Source of the DNA: an uncultured Clostridia bacterium | GTDB taxonomy: Bacteria > Bacillota > Clostridia > Oscillospirales > Oscillospiraceae | DNA length: 39,160 bases | Assembly (NCBI GenBank): GCA_945836055.1 | Contig: CAMAKJ010000002.1 | Span: forward strand, 1 to 39,160 | Reading direction: 5' to 3' | In this document: positions 1 through 8,361 of the stretch, piece after piece | Layout: each line of letters opens with the position of its first letter | Numbering within the stretch: position 1 is the first letter of the stretch | Position numbers and translations under genes: made by a program | The notes under the pieces: model-generated | Database searches by the model: none | The model's input: only the letters and a program-made list of their open reading frames with translations | What the model was told of the DNA's origin: nothing

Positions 1-22
1 CCGCACTGGCGCGGGAGCGCCC

Positions 23-54
23 ATACCTTCCCCCGGGGGAAGGTATTTTCTTTG
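23..54 (+). terminator. Intrinsic terminator of an upstream plus-strand gene
   Basis: A perfect 12-bp inverted repeat (ATACCTTCCCCC at 23-34, its complement at 35-46) is followed directly by TTTCTTT. This is a rho-independent terminator for a plus-strand transcript that begins outside the window. The repeat has no unpaired centre, so the RNA loop must take a few bases from the stem. Confidence 0.7.
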
Positions 55-254
55 TATGTGCTTTAAAGGTCCAAACTGTTTGGATTCAGCAGGAAATCAT
101 ACACACTGATTACAATAATCTTACATATCCGCAAAGTTCAGAAAGAATATTCCCTGCGCTGCCTGCATAGCCGCAAGAATTTGCGATAAGTGCCAACTGA
201 TCAACGGAAAGGCTTCAAAGTAACAATCCCTTTTCATTTTCAAAGTAATCCCAT
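55..254. other. Intergenic stretch without recognisable gene
   Basis: This AT-richer segment lies between two terminators. No open reading frame with a ribosome binding site, no tRNA-like fold and no repeat was recognised in it. Confidence 0.5.
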
Positions 255-304
255 CTATTGAAAATTTCGTGCTTCTCTGCCAAAAATTTTCAATAGTGTT
301 TTTT
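255..304 (+). terminator. Intrinsic terminator hairpin with U-run
   Basis: The arms CTATTGAAAATTT (255-267) and AAATTTTCAATAG (284-296) pair perfectly over 13 bp around a 16-nt loop. TGTTTTTTG follows, with the T-run at 299-304. The orientation is plus. No plus-strand gene lies just upstream, so it may end a small RNA or read-through from before the window. Confidence 0.65.
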
Positions 305-332
305 GTACCTCGATCTTATAGACGAATAAAGC

Positions 333-365
333 AAGCGGGCGGCAGAAATCTTCTGCTGCCCGCTT
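333..365. terminator. Probable bidirectional terminator of the acylation operon
   Basis: A 15-bp stem (333-347 with 351-365) contains one G-T mismatch and a 3-nt loop. T-rich sequence flanks both sides: ACTTTTAATC on plus, and GCTTTATTC when read on minus. It lies about 90 bp past the stop codon of the minus-strand SGNH gene and is the likely end of that operon. Confidence 0.65.
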
Positions 366-454
366 ACTTTTAATCAGTCTGTTTTTCAGATCGCATGGAT
401 GCGGGAATGACCGGGAGATAGATACGCACCGGATGCCGGCGTCCCGGCAAAGGG

Positions 455-1894
455 TCAGTAAGTATATATCCGGTCAAGACAGGCAGTCCATGGATTGACC
501 GCGCAGCCGTAGCCATCCCGGTAAAGGGAATAGGCCTCCTGGGGAACAAAAACGCGGAGATCAGCCGCTCCGGCGAAGGTGTCCCCGGAGATGCCGCAGG
601 GGCGATCCGTATGCTTCAGGACCAGGCGGGTCAGGTTGGGGCACCGGGCAAACAGGCGATCCGGCAGGTTTTCCACGCTGGCAGGTACCGTCAGTTCCTC
701 CAGGACCTCACTTTCCAGCATTGCCCCGGAAAAACCGACTACCGGGACACCATCGATGCTGCCTGGTATGGTGAGGACCTTCTCCTGCCTGCCGGCTTCG
801 CTGAGGCCGGACACCAGATAGACACCGTTTTCTTCATCCAACGCAAAAGTGAAGCTGTCGGTGTCACCATTTTCCGTTTCCGCGGTGGCACGAACGGGTT
901 CCGGCATGGCGGGAAGCTCCCCGGTGTTAAGGGGCGCATAACACCCAAGCTGGGAAAGAATATCCTCCGCCAGAAGAAAGCTTCGCAGCCTGGCCCCTGC
1001 TGTATTCAGGTGGAAATTGTTGTCGTAAAACCATCCGCTGTCCATGACATATCGGTTGGGGGCGCTGATGACGGTGCAGTCAAAGGCGGTACGGCACTGC
1101 TCAAAAAACACCCCGATGCTCTCCATGTCGCTTACCGCAGAGCGGTTGACCGGGCTGAAGCTCAAATAGACACTGGCGCCTTTGGCCCGTGCACTTTGGC
1201 AATAGTCATTGACGAGGGCTGCAAATTCGCCGCTAATCTCCACGGAGCCAAAGTCCACGGGGGTACTGGTATCATAGCCCAGAGCAAGGATATTGCCGGG
1301 ACGGTCATAGACCATGCTGCAGTTTTCGTCAAAGGACGCCTTGCTGTAAACATCCGTGGGGTGGGGAATCTCATCGGAGCGAACCAGCTTTATGCGGTCC
1401 TGCAGATATTGCAGGTAACTGCCTGCCATAGCGCTTTTCCGATCTGCTTGCAGCGAGAAAAGCATCCGCGGGTCTTCCTCGGCGCATTTCCAGAACGCGG
1501 TAGCGCCAAAATAGGCGGACATGGTTTCGCTGGTAGGCTCCATGGCCAGGATTACCACATCCCCCTCTGACAGGGTTTCAAGGGACAAATCCAGCATGGG
1601 GGGCATTCCCACCGCGGCATAGAGTCCAAAGGAGCAGACGGTATACCCGAATCCCTGCTCTGCCAGAAGCTGCTCCAGGTACGTTACGTCCAGGCCAAAG
1701 GCCACATTGCTGCCGCCCACGATCACCAGCTTCCGCCCTTGGGTCTGCCGCAAACGCCGGTACATAGCAGGAAGCTCCGCATAGTAGGTATCCGCGAAGC
1801 AGGTGGGCAAGGACAGACCCACAGCAAGGAGGGACAGGGGAATGATTGCCGCGAGAAGCAGGGCAATGATCCACCGGAAGGCGTATTTTTTCAT
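455..1894 (-). CDS. Membrane-anchored SGNH/DltD-like protein with C-terminal leucine-rich repeats
   Basis: The protein has 479 aa. The start chosen is the ATG at 1894, which overlaps the stop of the upstream gene as ATGA; an in-frame start 14 codons earlier lies inside that gene. Residues 8-30 form a signal anchor. The SGNH-like block I is GGSNVAFG with Ser62, and a late DNNFHLN motif supplies the expected Asp/His. The C-terminal part reads as BspA-type leucine-rich repeats (segments like LTIPGSIDGVPVVGF, and LTRLVLKH). In DltD and AlgX/AlgJ systems such exported proteins work with an MBOAT partner to move acyl groups onto a polymer; that role here is inferred from the operon. The LRR may bind the target or another surface protein. 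It is the last gene of the operon. Confidence 0.75.
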   Translation of the reverse strand: MKKYAFRWIIALLLAAIIPLSLLAVGLSLPTCFADTYYAELPAMYRRLRQTQGRKLVIVGGSNVAFGLDVTYLEQLLAEQGFGYTVCSFGLYAAVGMPPMLDLSLETLSEGDVVILAMEPTSETMSAYFGATAFWKCAEEDPRMLFSLQADRKSAMAGSYLQYLQDRIKLVRSDEIPHPTDVYSKASFDENCSMVYDRPGNILALGYDTSTPVDFGSVEISGEFAALVNDYCQSARAKGASVYLSFSPVNRSAVSDMESIGVFFEQCRTAFDCTVISAPNRYVMDSGWFYDNNFHLNTAGARLRSFLLAEDILSQLGCYAPLNTGELPAMPEPVRATAETENGDTDSFTFALDEENGVYLVSGLSEAGRQEKVLTIPGSIDGVPVVGFSGAMLESEVLEELTVPASVENLPDRLFARCPNLTRLVLKHTDRPCGISGDTFAGAADLRVFVPQEAYSLYRDGYGCAVNPWTACLDRIYTY

Positions 1895-3666
1895 TGGGAA
1901 TTCCCCTCCATCCAGGCGCGCAGATCCCGGAGCCACCGCTGGGTATTTTCCTGGGCCGGGATGGTCAGCAGGTGGTAATTGGTATCATAGAAATCTTCAT
2001 TGTGGTACAGGTAGTCAACCAGGGAGGACACCAGATAAACACCATCCATCTCTTCGATGGCCTCCCGGAACAGGGTGTCCATCATTTCTACGTTGTTTTC
2101 CTGACCCGCGGGCAGTGCGTCCATATTGACGCAGGCGTAGGACAGGCACACCGCCGCGCCCCGGGCCTGAATCGCCTGGTAGCACGCTTCCAGCCGCTCC
2201 ATAGCAGTGGGGGAAATAAAGCGGTCGCTGAGAAAAACACGGTCTGTTTTACTCAGATCGGCCACGGTTTTTCCCCGGAAGAAAGGAATACAGCCCCGGG
2301 CATCCATGTATTCCAGCTCTTTATCATCGGTAAAGCGTTGGGTATAGCTGCTGCGCCCGGATTTCTTTTCCAGATAGCTGCAAAGGCTGTCCAGGGCTCC
2401 GTGGACGGTTTTCAGGTCCACGGAGGCAAAAAGATCGTAGTTGTTTTCCAGCCCGCACCAAAGGGTGGGATCCTCCGGCCCCATATCGGTGTCGATAAGA
2501 AGCTGGGCGCGGCTGCTCAGCTCCGGTGTGTGGAAGAACAGGTCCCCCTGCTCCAAGTAGGGCGTGAGGATCTGGAGCTGCACCAGGCTGCTCACCGTCC
2601 CGTTAAGTCCCAGATTGATGAGGGTATATTCCTCCCCCAGCTCCCGTACTGCCGTGGGGCCGTCCATGTTGAACCACATGGAGCAGCCACCGTAGCACAC
2701 CATCTTTTTCTTCCCCTGGGCCAGAATCAGCAGATCGATTTTATCTGCGTAACAGCTCTCCCGGCGGTAGATGTAGCCGTAGGGATATTCCAAAGCGTTA
2801 ATGTGCAGGGTCGTAAAATCCGGGCAGCCGGAAATCGCATCGTCCCTGATGGACCGGATGTTGTCGAAAAGGGTCAGGGTGTGAAGTGAGCAGTTATCGA
2901 TTGCCCCCGGTTCAACATTCTGCATGGTGGCGGGCAGAACCAGGGATTCCACCGGAAGACCGGAGAAAGAACCGGTGGACAGCGTCACCACAGGCGTTCC
3001 ATCGATCATGCCGGGAATGACGATCTGCTTGGCATCACTCGTGCAGCCGGTAATGCGGATCCCGCCGTCGCAGGGTTCATAGGAAAACAGCTCCGCACTG
3101 GTCCAGGGCAGCCACTGGGCATAAAGGGTCAGACTGCCGCTGCTGTCCGGGGTAATCCGGCTGCCCAGTCCAACCTGCACCCCGGAACCATCCGGCTGCG
3201 TGTTCCAGGCTATGAGGGTATAGCCATCCCGGGAAAACCGGTCGGTCCCTAATTCCGTGTTGGGCCGCCGGTGGTAGGACAGGTCATAGTTTTTACTGTA
3301 CCGCACACCATCCGTGGTTACGGCAGTTCCGCCGTTTGCATCGTAGGTGATGGAGCAGTATTTGGAAGAAAGGGTCAATTGAATCCGGGAGGGATACTGC
3401 ACCCCATGGACCGTGACCACCGCATCCCGCCCGCTGCTCTGGATGGAATATTCCCCATCAAAGCTGGTATCCGTAATGGAGAAACCCGATTCTAAGCGGA
3501 GGTGAAAACTGACATCCTCCCCGGGACTTACCCGCTGACCGTTGTCCAGGACCGTAAACCCCGGTCCTTCCAAAATGGAAATGAGGATATCCCCGGAAGA
3601 CGTTCGCTTCTGTGCGCAGCCGCACAGGAGCAGAGCGCAGATCAGAATGGAAAGCAATCGTTTCAT
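1891..3666 (-). CDS. Lipoprotein with InlB-like repeat, leucine-rich repeats and SGNH-like C-terminal domain
   Basis: The protein has 591 aa and opens with a lipoprotein signal (MKRLLSILICALLLCGC). Its start codon is preceded by AGGAGGAG, which overlaps the MBOAT stop codon. Around residues 105-185 is a Listeria-Bacteroides/InlB B-type repeat (YDANGGT ... GYTLIAWNTQPDGSG ... LYAQW). BspA-like LRRs follow at about 195-290, then an SGNH-like domain with GGCSMWFNMDG in the block I position and a terminal FYDTNYHLL motif. This is the same module set as the next gene but with the LRR before the SGNH part instead of after it. It is predicted to sit outside the membrane as a lipoprotein and act with the MBOAT. 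Whether it has esterase/transferase activity or only binds polymer cannot be told from sequence. Confidence 0.75.
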   Translation of the reverse strand: MKRLLSILICALLLCGCAQKRTSSGDILISILEGPGFTVLDNGQRVSPGEDVSFHLRLESGFSITDTSFDGEYSIQSSGRDAVVTVHGVQYPSRIQLTLSSKYCSITYDANGGTAVTTDGVRYSKNYDLSYHRRPNTELGTDRFSRDGYTLIAWNTQPDGSGVQVGLGSRITPDSSGSLTLYAQWLPWTSAELFSYEPCDGGIRITGCTSDAKQIVIPGMIDGTPVVTLSTGSFSGLPVESLVLPATMQNVEPGAIDNCSLHTLTLFDNIRSIRDDAISGCPDFTTLHINALEYPYGYIYRRESCYADKIDLLILAQGKKKMVCYGGCSMWFNMDGPTAVRELGEEYTLINLGLNGTVSSLVQLQILTPYLEQGDLFFHTPELSSRAQLLIDTDMGPEDPTLWCGLENNYDLFASVDLKTVHGALDSLCSYLEKKSGRSSYTQRFTDDKELEYMDARGCIPFFRGKTVADLSKTDRVFLSDRFISPTAMERLEACYQAIQARGAAVCLSYACVNMDALPAGQENNVEMMDTLFREAIEEMDGVYLVSSLVDYLYHNEDFYDTNYHLLTIPAQENTQRWLRDLRAWMEGNSQ

Positions 3667-3678
3667 CCCGGTCTCCTC

Positions 3679-5139
3679 CTAGAACTGAAAATAGGCAAAG
3701 CCCGCCGCGTCCTGGGTCGCCAGCAGTGACAGCCAGCACAGGGCAACAATCAGGACAAGATACACCGCCGCCATCAGCTTCCGGGCAGAGCCATAGGCGG
3801 TTTTCGAGGAGGGCAGATCGTATTGCCCCCAGTCATAGAGCTTCGCCATGGCGACAATGCACAGTGCCAGCCGGATAAAGCCCATGGCATCCAGTCCCAT
3901 CGTGTCAAAGGCTGCCTGGAAGTAAGCGCCTCCGAAACCGATCTGAGTGAACAGTCGGGGAAAAATAACGCCGAGCTGTGCTACACTCTCCGCCCGGAAA
4001 AGCAGCGCCGCCGGAATAAAGAGCAGAAAGGAATAGCTTCTGCGGATCAGCTTTCCTAAGGGACAATTCCACCATGGGCCGAACCGGTGCCGAATGTCCA
4101 GGGCGCTTTCCACACACATCCAGAACGCGGCGTACAGGCCCCACAGCACATAGGTCCACCGGGCTCCATGCCAGAGGCCGCACAGGGCAAAGACGATCAC
4201 CGTGTTCAGCATCTTTCGGGCAGTTCCTTTTCGGTTGCCTCCCAGAGGAATATAGACATAGCTGGTAAACCACCGGTTCAGGCTGATATGCCACCGGCGG
4301 AAAAACTCAGTATAGCTTTGGGACAGGTAGGGCCGGTCAAAGTTTTTCATCAGGCGAACGCCCATGAGCCGGGCGCTTCCCGCCGCGATCTCCGAGTACC
4401 CGGCAAAGTCACAGTACATCTGAATGCAGAACAGCCCGCCGCCGCAGAAAATTGCAAAGGAATTGGCGGTGTTCAGGTTCCCAAAGATTTGGTTTACATA
4501 AATCCCGAAAAAATCCGCCACCACGCATTTGCGGAAGAAGCCGCACAGCAGCAGTCGAATGCCCGCGGTAAAATCACCCCACTGAAATTGCTGCTCTTTT
4601 TTCAGCTGGGGCAGCAGGTTCCCGGGGCTTTCGATGGGCCCTGCAACCAGCTGGGGGAAATAGGTCACATACAGGGCAAAGGTGATGGGGTCCTTTTCCG
4701 CGGGAAAATCCCCCCGGTATACATCGATTGAGTAGCTCATGGTCTGAAAGGTGTAAAACGAGATACCTACAGGCAGGATGAGATTCAGGGCAGGCACCCG
4801 GTAAGGGACGGAAAGGGCCGCGCAGACGCTGTTCACAGTTTCGGCGAAGAAGTCCCAATATTTGAAGAAAAACAGCAGCCCCAGATTGACGCAGATGCTG
4901 GTCAGCAGCAGCGCCTTTCGGATTCCGGCCCGCCCCCGGAATTCCTCCATGCCCCTGCCGCAGCAGTAGTCCACCGCCGTGGAAAACAGCAGCAGGAAGA
5001 TCAGCAGGGGGTTCCAGTACATATAGAAGAAGTAGGACGCCGCCAAAAGCCAGAATTTCCGCCCTGTATGGGGAAGCAGCCAGTACACCGTAACCACCAC
5101 AGGCAGAAAGATCAGAAAGGCCAGAGAGTTGAAATTCAC
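3679..5139 (-). CDS. MBOAT family O-acyltransferase (AlgI/DltB-like)
   Basis: The protein has 486 aa, starting at a GTG (5139) that overlaps the upstream stop as GTGA and is preceded by GGTGGAGAA. Upstream in-frame ATGs lie inside the neighbouring gene. It is polytopic, with many hydrophobic helices from residue 5 on. MBOAT signatures are clear: FYTFQTMSYSIDVYRG (about 128-143), FPQLVAGPIE (161-170), RRWHISLNRWF with His284, YIPLGGNRKG (296-305) and LCGLWHGARW with the catalytic His324. Family members transfer an acyl group across the membrane, as AlgI acetylates alginate and DltB moves D-alanine. The adjacent AMP-ligase suggests an activated acyl donor made in the cytoplasm. Acyl type and acceptor are unknown. 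Confidence 0.92.
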   Translation of the reverse strand: MNFNSLAFLIFLPVVVTVYWLLPHTGRKFWLLAASYFFYMYWNPLLIFLLLFSTAVDYCCGRGMEEFRGRAGIRKALLLTSICVNLGLLFFFKYWDFFAETVNSVCAALSVPYRVPALNLILPVGISFYTFQTMSYSIDVYRGDFPAEKDPITFALYVTYFPQLVAGPIESPGNLLPQLKKEQQFQWGDFTAGIRLLLCGFFRKCVVADFFGIYVNQIFGNLNTANSFAIFCGGGLFCIQMYCDFAGYSEIAAGSARLMGVRLMKNFDRPYLSQSYTEFFRRWHISLNRWFTSYVYIPLGGNRKGTARKMLNTVIVFALCGLWHGARWTYVLWGLYAAFWMCVESALDIRHRFGPWWNCPLGKLIRRSYSFLLFIPAALLFRAESVAQLGVIFPRLFTQIGFGGAYFQAAFDTMGLDAMGFIRLALCIVAMAKLYDWGQYDLPSSKTAYGSARKLMAAVYLVLIVALCWLSLLATQDAAGFAYFQF

Positions 5140-5366
5140 TTCTCCACCCCCATGTTCAGCAACAGAAAGACCAGAAGCACGGTGGCGGTTTCCCACAGGG
5201 AAGCCCCCAGAATGAGGCTGTAGGCGGAAGCTGCAATGGCCAGCACCGCCGAGAGAACCGTAAACCACCAGCCGGTTGCCTTATAAACCCGGTCATACAG
5301 GCAGAAAAACAGGGCGGCGCCGTAGGCAAGCAGCGCCAGAGGGGAGCGCAGAATCACGCTTTCCAT
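5136..5366 (-). CDS. Small membrane protein between AMP-ligase and MBOAT genes
   Basis: The product has 76 aa with about three hydrophobic helices (approx. 8-25, 31-52, 56-72) and a short charged tail (GVEK). It overlaps the AMP-ligase gene by 13 bp and the MBOAT gene by 4 bp, so translation is probably coupled. No phosphopantetheine-type DSL motif is present, so it is not an acyl carrier protein. Its place in the operon recalls DltX, a small membrane peptide of dlt operons, but DltX has one helix and no residue match is claimed. It may help hand the activated acyl group to the MBOAT. The family was not recognised. Confidence 0.7.
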   Translation of the reverse strand: MESVILRSPLALLAYGAALFFCLYDRVYKATGWWFTVLSAVLAIAASAYSLILGASLWETATVLLVFLLLNMGVEK

Positions 5367-6766
5367 TGTCCCAGGACCTCCCGGATGCGTTGCTTGTCCG
5401 GCTTGCCGGAGGCGGTACGAGGGAGTTCCTCCACCATCCGGATGCCCATGGGCAGCTCATTTTTCGCAAGCAGTTCAGACAGGCGGGCAAGAATTACCGG
5501 CTCCGTCAGGCTTCCCGCGGCCATGGCCCAGGGGGCTTCTCCCTGGGTTTCGTGGGGCAGGCCCACAACTGCCGCGTCCTGAATCCCGGGTATGGACAAA
5601 ATTGCTTCTTCAATCCTTCTGGCAGAGAGGTTGTTGCCATTGCGGATGATGATATCCTTTTTCCGCCCGCTGATGTGGACGAATCCGTCCTCGTCCACAT
5701 AGCCCAGATCTCCGGTAGCCAGCAGAGGCTCGGTGGAGCTGGGCTCCCCATAGTAGCCCAGCATCCGGGAGGGGCTGTCCACGCAGATCTCGCCCTCCAC
5801 CCCCACCGGCGCTTCCGAACCGTCCTCCAGCAGGATTTTTCCTGTGTTGCGGGGATAGAATCTGCCAACGGTGGTTGCCCGCTTTTCCTGAGAGTCCAGA
5901 TAGGAAGTCGTAGTGATGCTGACGCACTCGCTCATGCCGTAGGCGGAAACCAGCGTTATATCCAGTTCTTTTTCAATATACCAGAACTGCTCCGGGGTGC
6001 AGGGACCGCCGCCGATGAAGCCCGCCCGGAGGGAGGACAGGTCGTAGCCCTCCTTTTGGGCGGCCATGCCCAGATACAGGGAGGGGACGCCGTTCATACG
6101 AGTGAGGTGCTCTTTCTGAATCGCTTCCAGAATGGACGGAATATCCATCTTATCCGGCAGATACAGAGCGTAACCGATTACAAAAACACCGGCCAGCAGA
6201 ACCAGCCCGAACACATGATCCAGCGGCAGAACTCCCAGCGCCAGATCCCCATCCAGATAGTAGCCGAAGGGGTCGGCATCCACCGGGCTGCTGATCACGT
6301 TGTCCTGGCTGAGGACCACTGCCTTACAGCTTCCCGTGGAGCCGGAGGTGAAGATAATGAAGCCGGGGGCCTTGGGGTCGATTTCCCGCTTGGGAAAGGA
6401 CCGGGAGGGCAGGCTGAAAATGTTCAGCTGCCCGGCATCCAGACTGTGCTCCACAGGAATCTCCAGTCCCCGGTTTTTAAGAAAAGCCATCGGCTCTTCA
6501 CGGGCGTCGGTAAGCACCGCTACCGCGCCGATGGCCTGCAGGGCGAGCATGGTAATCACCGTTTCCACGGTACGGGTAGTGCGCAGGGCAACGAAGCTAC
6601 CGGAATCAATTCTCTGGGAACACAGGCAGCACGCCGCGGATTCTACCCGTTCCAGAACGGTTTGGGCATCCAGCCACCAGGACGGGTTTCCCAGCATCTT
6701 TTTATGCGGTTCCCGCAGGGCAAGCTCTTTCAGATAGGTATGAAGCGTAATGTTTCTGGGAGTCAT
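5354..6766 (-). CDS. AMP-dependent acyl/amino-acid ligase (ANL superfamily)
   Basis: The protein has 470 aa with complete adenylation motifs: FTSGSTGSCK (139-148), YGMSE (276-280), TGDLGYVDEDG (351-361), GRKKDIIIRNG (367-377), and the C-terminal catalytic lysine K455 in TASGKPDK. It should activate a carboxylic acid as acyl-AMP and pass it to a thiol (CoA or a carrier protein). The first gene of the operon, it has the SD AAAGGAG before ATG 6766. In dlt operons the same position is held by DltA, which loads DltC, but no carrier gene is present here. It is somewhat short for an acyl-CoA synthetase (usually 500-550). Substrate specificity cannot be read by eye. Confidence 0.88.
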   Translation of the reverse strand: MTPRNITLHTYLKELALREPHKKMLGNPSWWLDAQTVLERVESAACCLCSQRIDSGSFVALRTTRTVETVITMLALQAIGAVAVLTDAREEPMAFLKNRGLEIPVEHSLDAGQLNIFSLPSRSFPKREIDPKAPGFIIFTSGSTGSCKAVVLSQDNVISSPVDADPFGYYLDGDLALGVLPLDHVFGLVLLAGVFVIGYALYLPDKMDIPSILEAIQKEHLTRMNGVPSLYLGMAAQKEGYDLSSLRAGFIGGGPCTPEQFWYIEKELDITLVSAYGMSECVSITTTSYLDSQEKRATTVGRFYPRNTGKILLEDGSEAPVGVEGEICVDSPSRMLGYYGEPSSTEPLLATGDLGYVDEDGFVHISGRKKDIIIRNGNNLSARRIEEAILSIPGIQDAAVVGLPHETQGEAPWAMAAGSLTEPVILARLSELLAKNELPMGIRMVEELPRTASGKPDKQRIREVLGQWKA

Positions 6767-6951
6767 GGCGGTATCTCCTTTTCTTTGCTGTTACCCGCAC
6801 TTTAGCATATCCCCGAAAAGCGGGCAAGCGCTCAGCGACAAACAGCGGGTATTTTAGCAATACCGCGTTTCGTCCATTACAAACGGCGCAAAAGGAGGAT
6901 GAACGGCAGCCCCGGTTTGGACAGGTGCCCAAAAAAAACGGCAGACAGGGA
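6767..6951. promoter_or_regulatory. Divergent control region between acylation operon and kinase gene
   Basis: This is the start-side gap of the minus-strand operon. The SD of the AMP-ligase gene lies at its left end, and a weak minus-strand -10-like TATGCT can be seen upstream of it. At 6866-6885 there is a CGTTT-N10-AAACG dyad containing TTCGTCCAT, a 9-bp string that recurs in the palindrome upstream of the first GH3 gene. No gene is seen. Confidence 0.4.
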
Positions 6952-6980
6952 TTGAAAATTGTTGAAAACCCTGATATGAT
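6952..6980 (+). promoter_or_regulatory. Sigma-A-type promoter of the kinase/regulator pair
   Basis: TTGAAA (6952-6957) and TATGAT (6975-6980) are separated by exactly 17 bp. They lie 31 bp before the kinase start codon, and an SD (GGAGGG, 6997-7002) follows. Confidence 0.65.
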
Positions 6981-7011
6981 AGGATAAATTCCTTTTGGAG
7001 GGCATTGCGGC

Positions 7012-8361
7012 ATGACCTGGCAGATCTTCTTTTCCGAAATTTTGGATACGGCCTGGGTTGCCAGCGTTTTTCTTCCGGCTCTGGCTTGGGTTCTGCTGTG
7101 CCGGGGTCTGTCTACAAAGCGGCTGAATATCCTGTACAGCCTGGCGGAGCTGGCCGTTCTGACGGCCTTGTTTTCCCTGGGAAGCGCTGTTTCCATGGTG
7201 TATTCCGGGAATATGCGCCAGGTAGTATGGGCTCTGATCCGGGGCAGCATCGCCTTTGCCTATCTGTCCATACAGGCACCCTACGGAAAGCAGACCAGCT
7301 TTGTGCTGTGGACGGCGCTTTTCGGCACCGAATGTGCTCTCACTGCCCTGGGCGGACAGCTCAGCTATCTGACAGGCGCCTTTATCGTTAAGGGCGCCCT
7401 GGAGGGGGCCGTCCGGGTGTTCTTCTTCCTTATGGAGCTCCCCGTCGCTCTGATGCTGCGCCGGATGAATTTTGACGAGTTCGGCGCGATTCCCAAAAGC
7501 GGCATGTATATGCTGCTGGCTGGGGATGTGGGCATTCTGCTGCTGCACATTGTGGAGAGCCAGTGGTTCTGCAGCGGGGTGGAGATTGTCACCACCCTGG
7601 CCATCGCCTACCTGTGCATGGTGTGCATGGAGCTGATGGCCGGAAATGCCATGTACCACATGTGCCGGGAGCAGACCGCAATTCTGACCCTGCAGGCAGA
7701 GCAGCAGCGGCTGCTCAGCGAGAAGGAGACCATGCTTGCCGCCCAAACCCGGATTGATGAGCTGCGGAGCATCCGCCACGATCTGAAAAATCAGTACGCC
7801 TATATGCAGATTCTGCTGGAAGAAGGGCGATATGCGGAATTGGGCAGCTATTTCCGCCAGGTGTCAGAGGCAATGCCGAAGCCTCTCAACTATGTGGACT
7901 GCGGCAACAATGTGATCAACAGTATTTTGAATATGGAGATCAACAAGGCTAAGCGGGAGAATATTCCGGTTGTCCACCAGCTTGTGGTGCCTCCGGTCCT
8001 GCCCTTTACCGAGGGGGATCTGTGCGCGATTCTCGTTAATCTTCTGGACAATTCCATTGAGGAGTGCCGCCGGCTGCGGGACACCACCGGAGGGGAGCCG
8101 GAAATCCGGCTGGAAATCTACCCCCAGAGGAGCTATCTTCTGATCGTATGCAGCAATCCCACCAACCGGGAGAAGCTGGAACGGAGCCCCCATGGCATCC
8201 GTACCACCAAGGGCGACGACAACCTCCACGGCTTCGGCACCCGAATCATTTCCAAGACTGCGGAACGGAACAACGGCTGCGCAGACTTTCGGCTGGAAAA
8301 CGGCCGGTTTATCAGTAAGGTCATGCTGGACCTGATGGAAGGAGAGCATCATGCAGATTAA
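7012..8361 (+). CDS. AgrC-like sensor histidine kinase (GHKL ATPase)
   Basis: The protein has 449 aa. About six or seven membrane helices fill residues 10-215, followed by a coiled linker (AEQQRLLSEKETML). The phospho-acceptor is His256 in RSIRHDLKNQ, as in the HPK10/AgrC class. The N box NLLDNS starts at Asn343, and the G box GFGTRII at about 407. Such kinases sense peptides or membrane-active signals and phosphorylate LytTR-type regulators. The gene overlaps the regulator gene by 11 bp, which makes a cognate pair nearly certain. No pheromone precursor or AgrB-type protease is encoded in the window, so the signal is unknown. Confidence 0.9.
   Translation: MTWQIFFSEILDTAWVASVFLPALAWVLLCRGLSTKRLNILYSLAELAVLTALFSLGSAVSMVYSGNMRQVVWALIRGSIAFAYLSIQAPYGKQTSFVLWTALFGTECALTALGGQLSYLTGAFIVKGALEGAVRVFFFLMELPVALMLRRMNFDEFGAIPKSGMYMLLAGDVGILLLHIVESQWFCSGVEIVTTLAIAYLCMVCMELMAGNAMYHMCREQTAILTLQAEQQRLLSEKETMLAAQTRIDELRSIRHDLKNQYAYMQILLEEGRYAELGSYFRQVSEAMPKPLNYVDCGNNVINSILNMEINKAKRENIPVVHQLVVPPVLPFTEGDLCAILVNLLDNSIEECRRLRDTTGGEPEIRLEIYPQRSYLLIVCSNPTNREKLERSPHGIRTTKGDDNLHGFGTRIISKTAERNNGCADFRLENGRFISKVMLDLMEGEHHAD

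Noticed and set aside
5276-6805. 509-codon plus-strand frame opposite the AMP-ligase gene
   Set aside because: It is low-complexity with no SD or motif, and the ligase motifs on minus are unambiguous.
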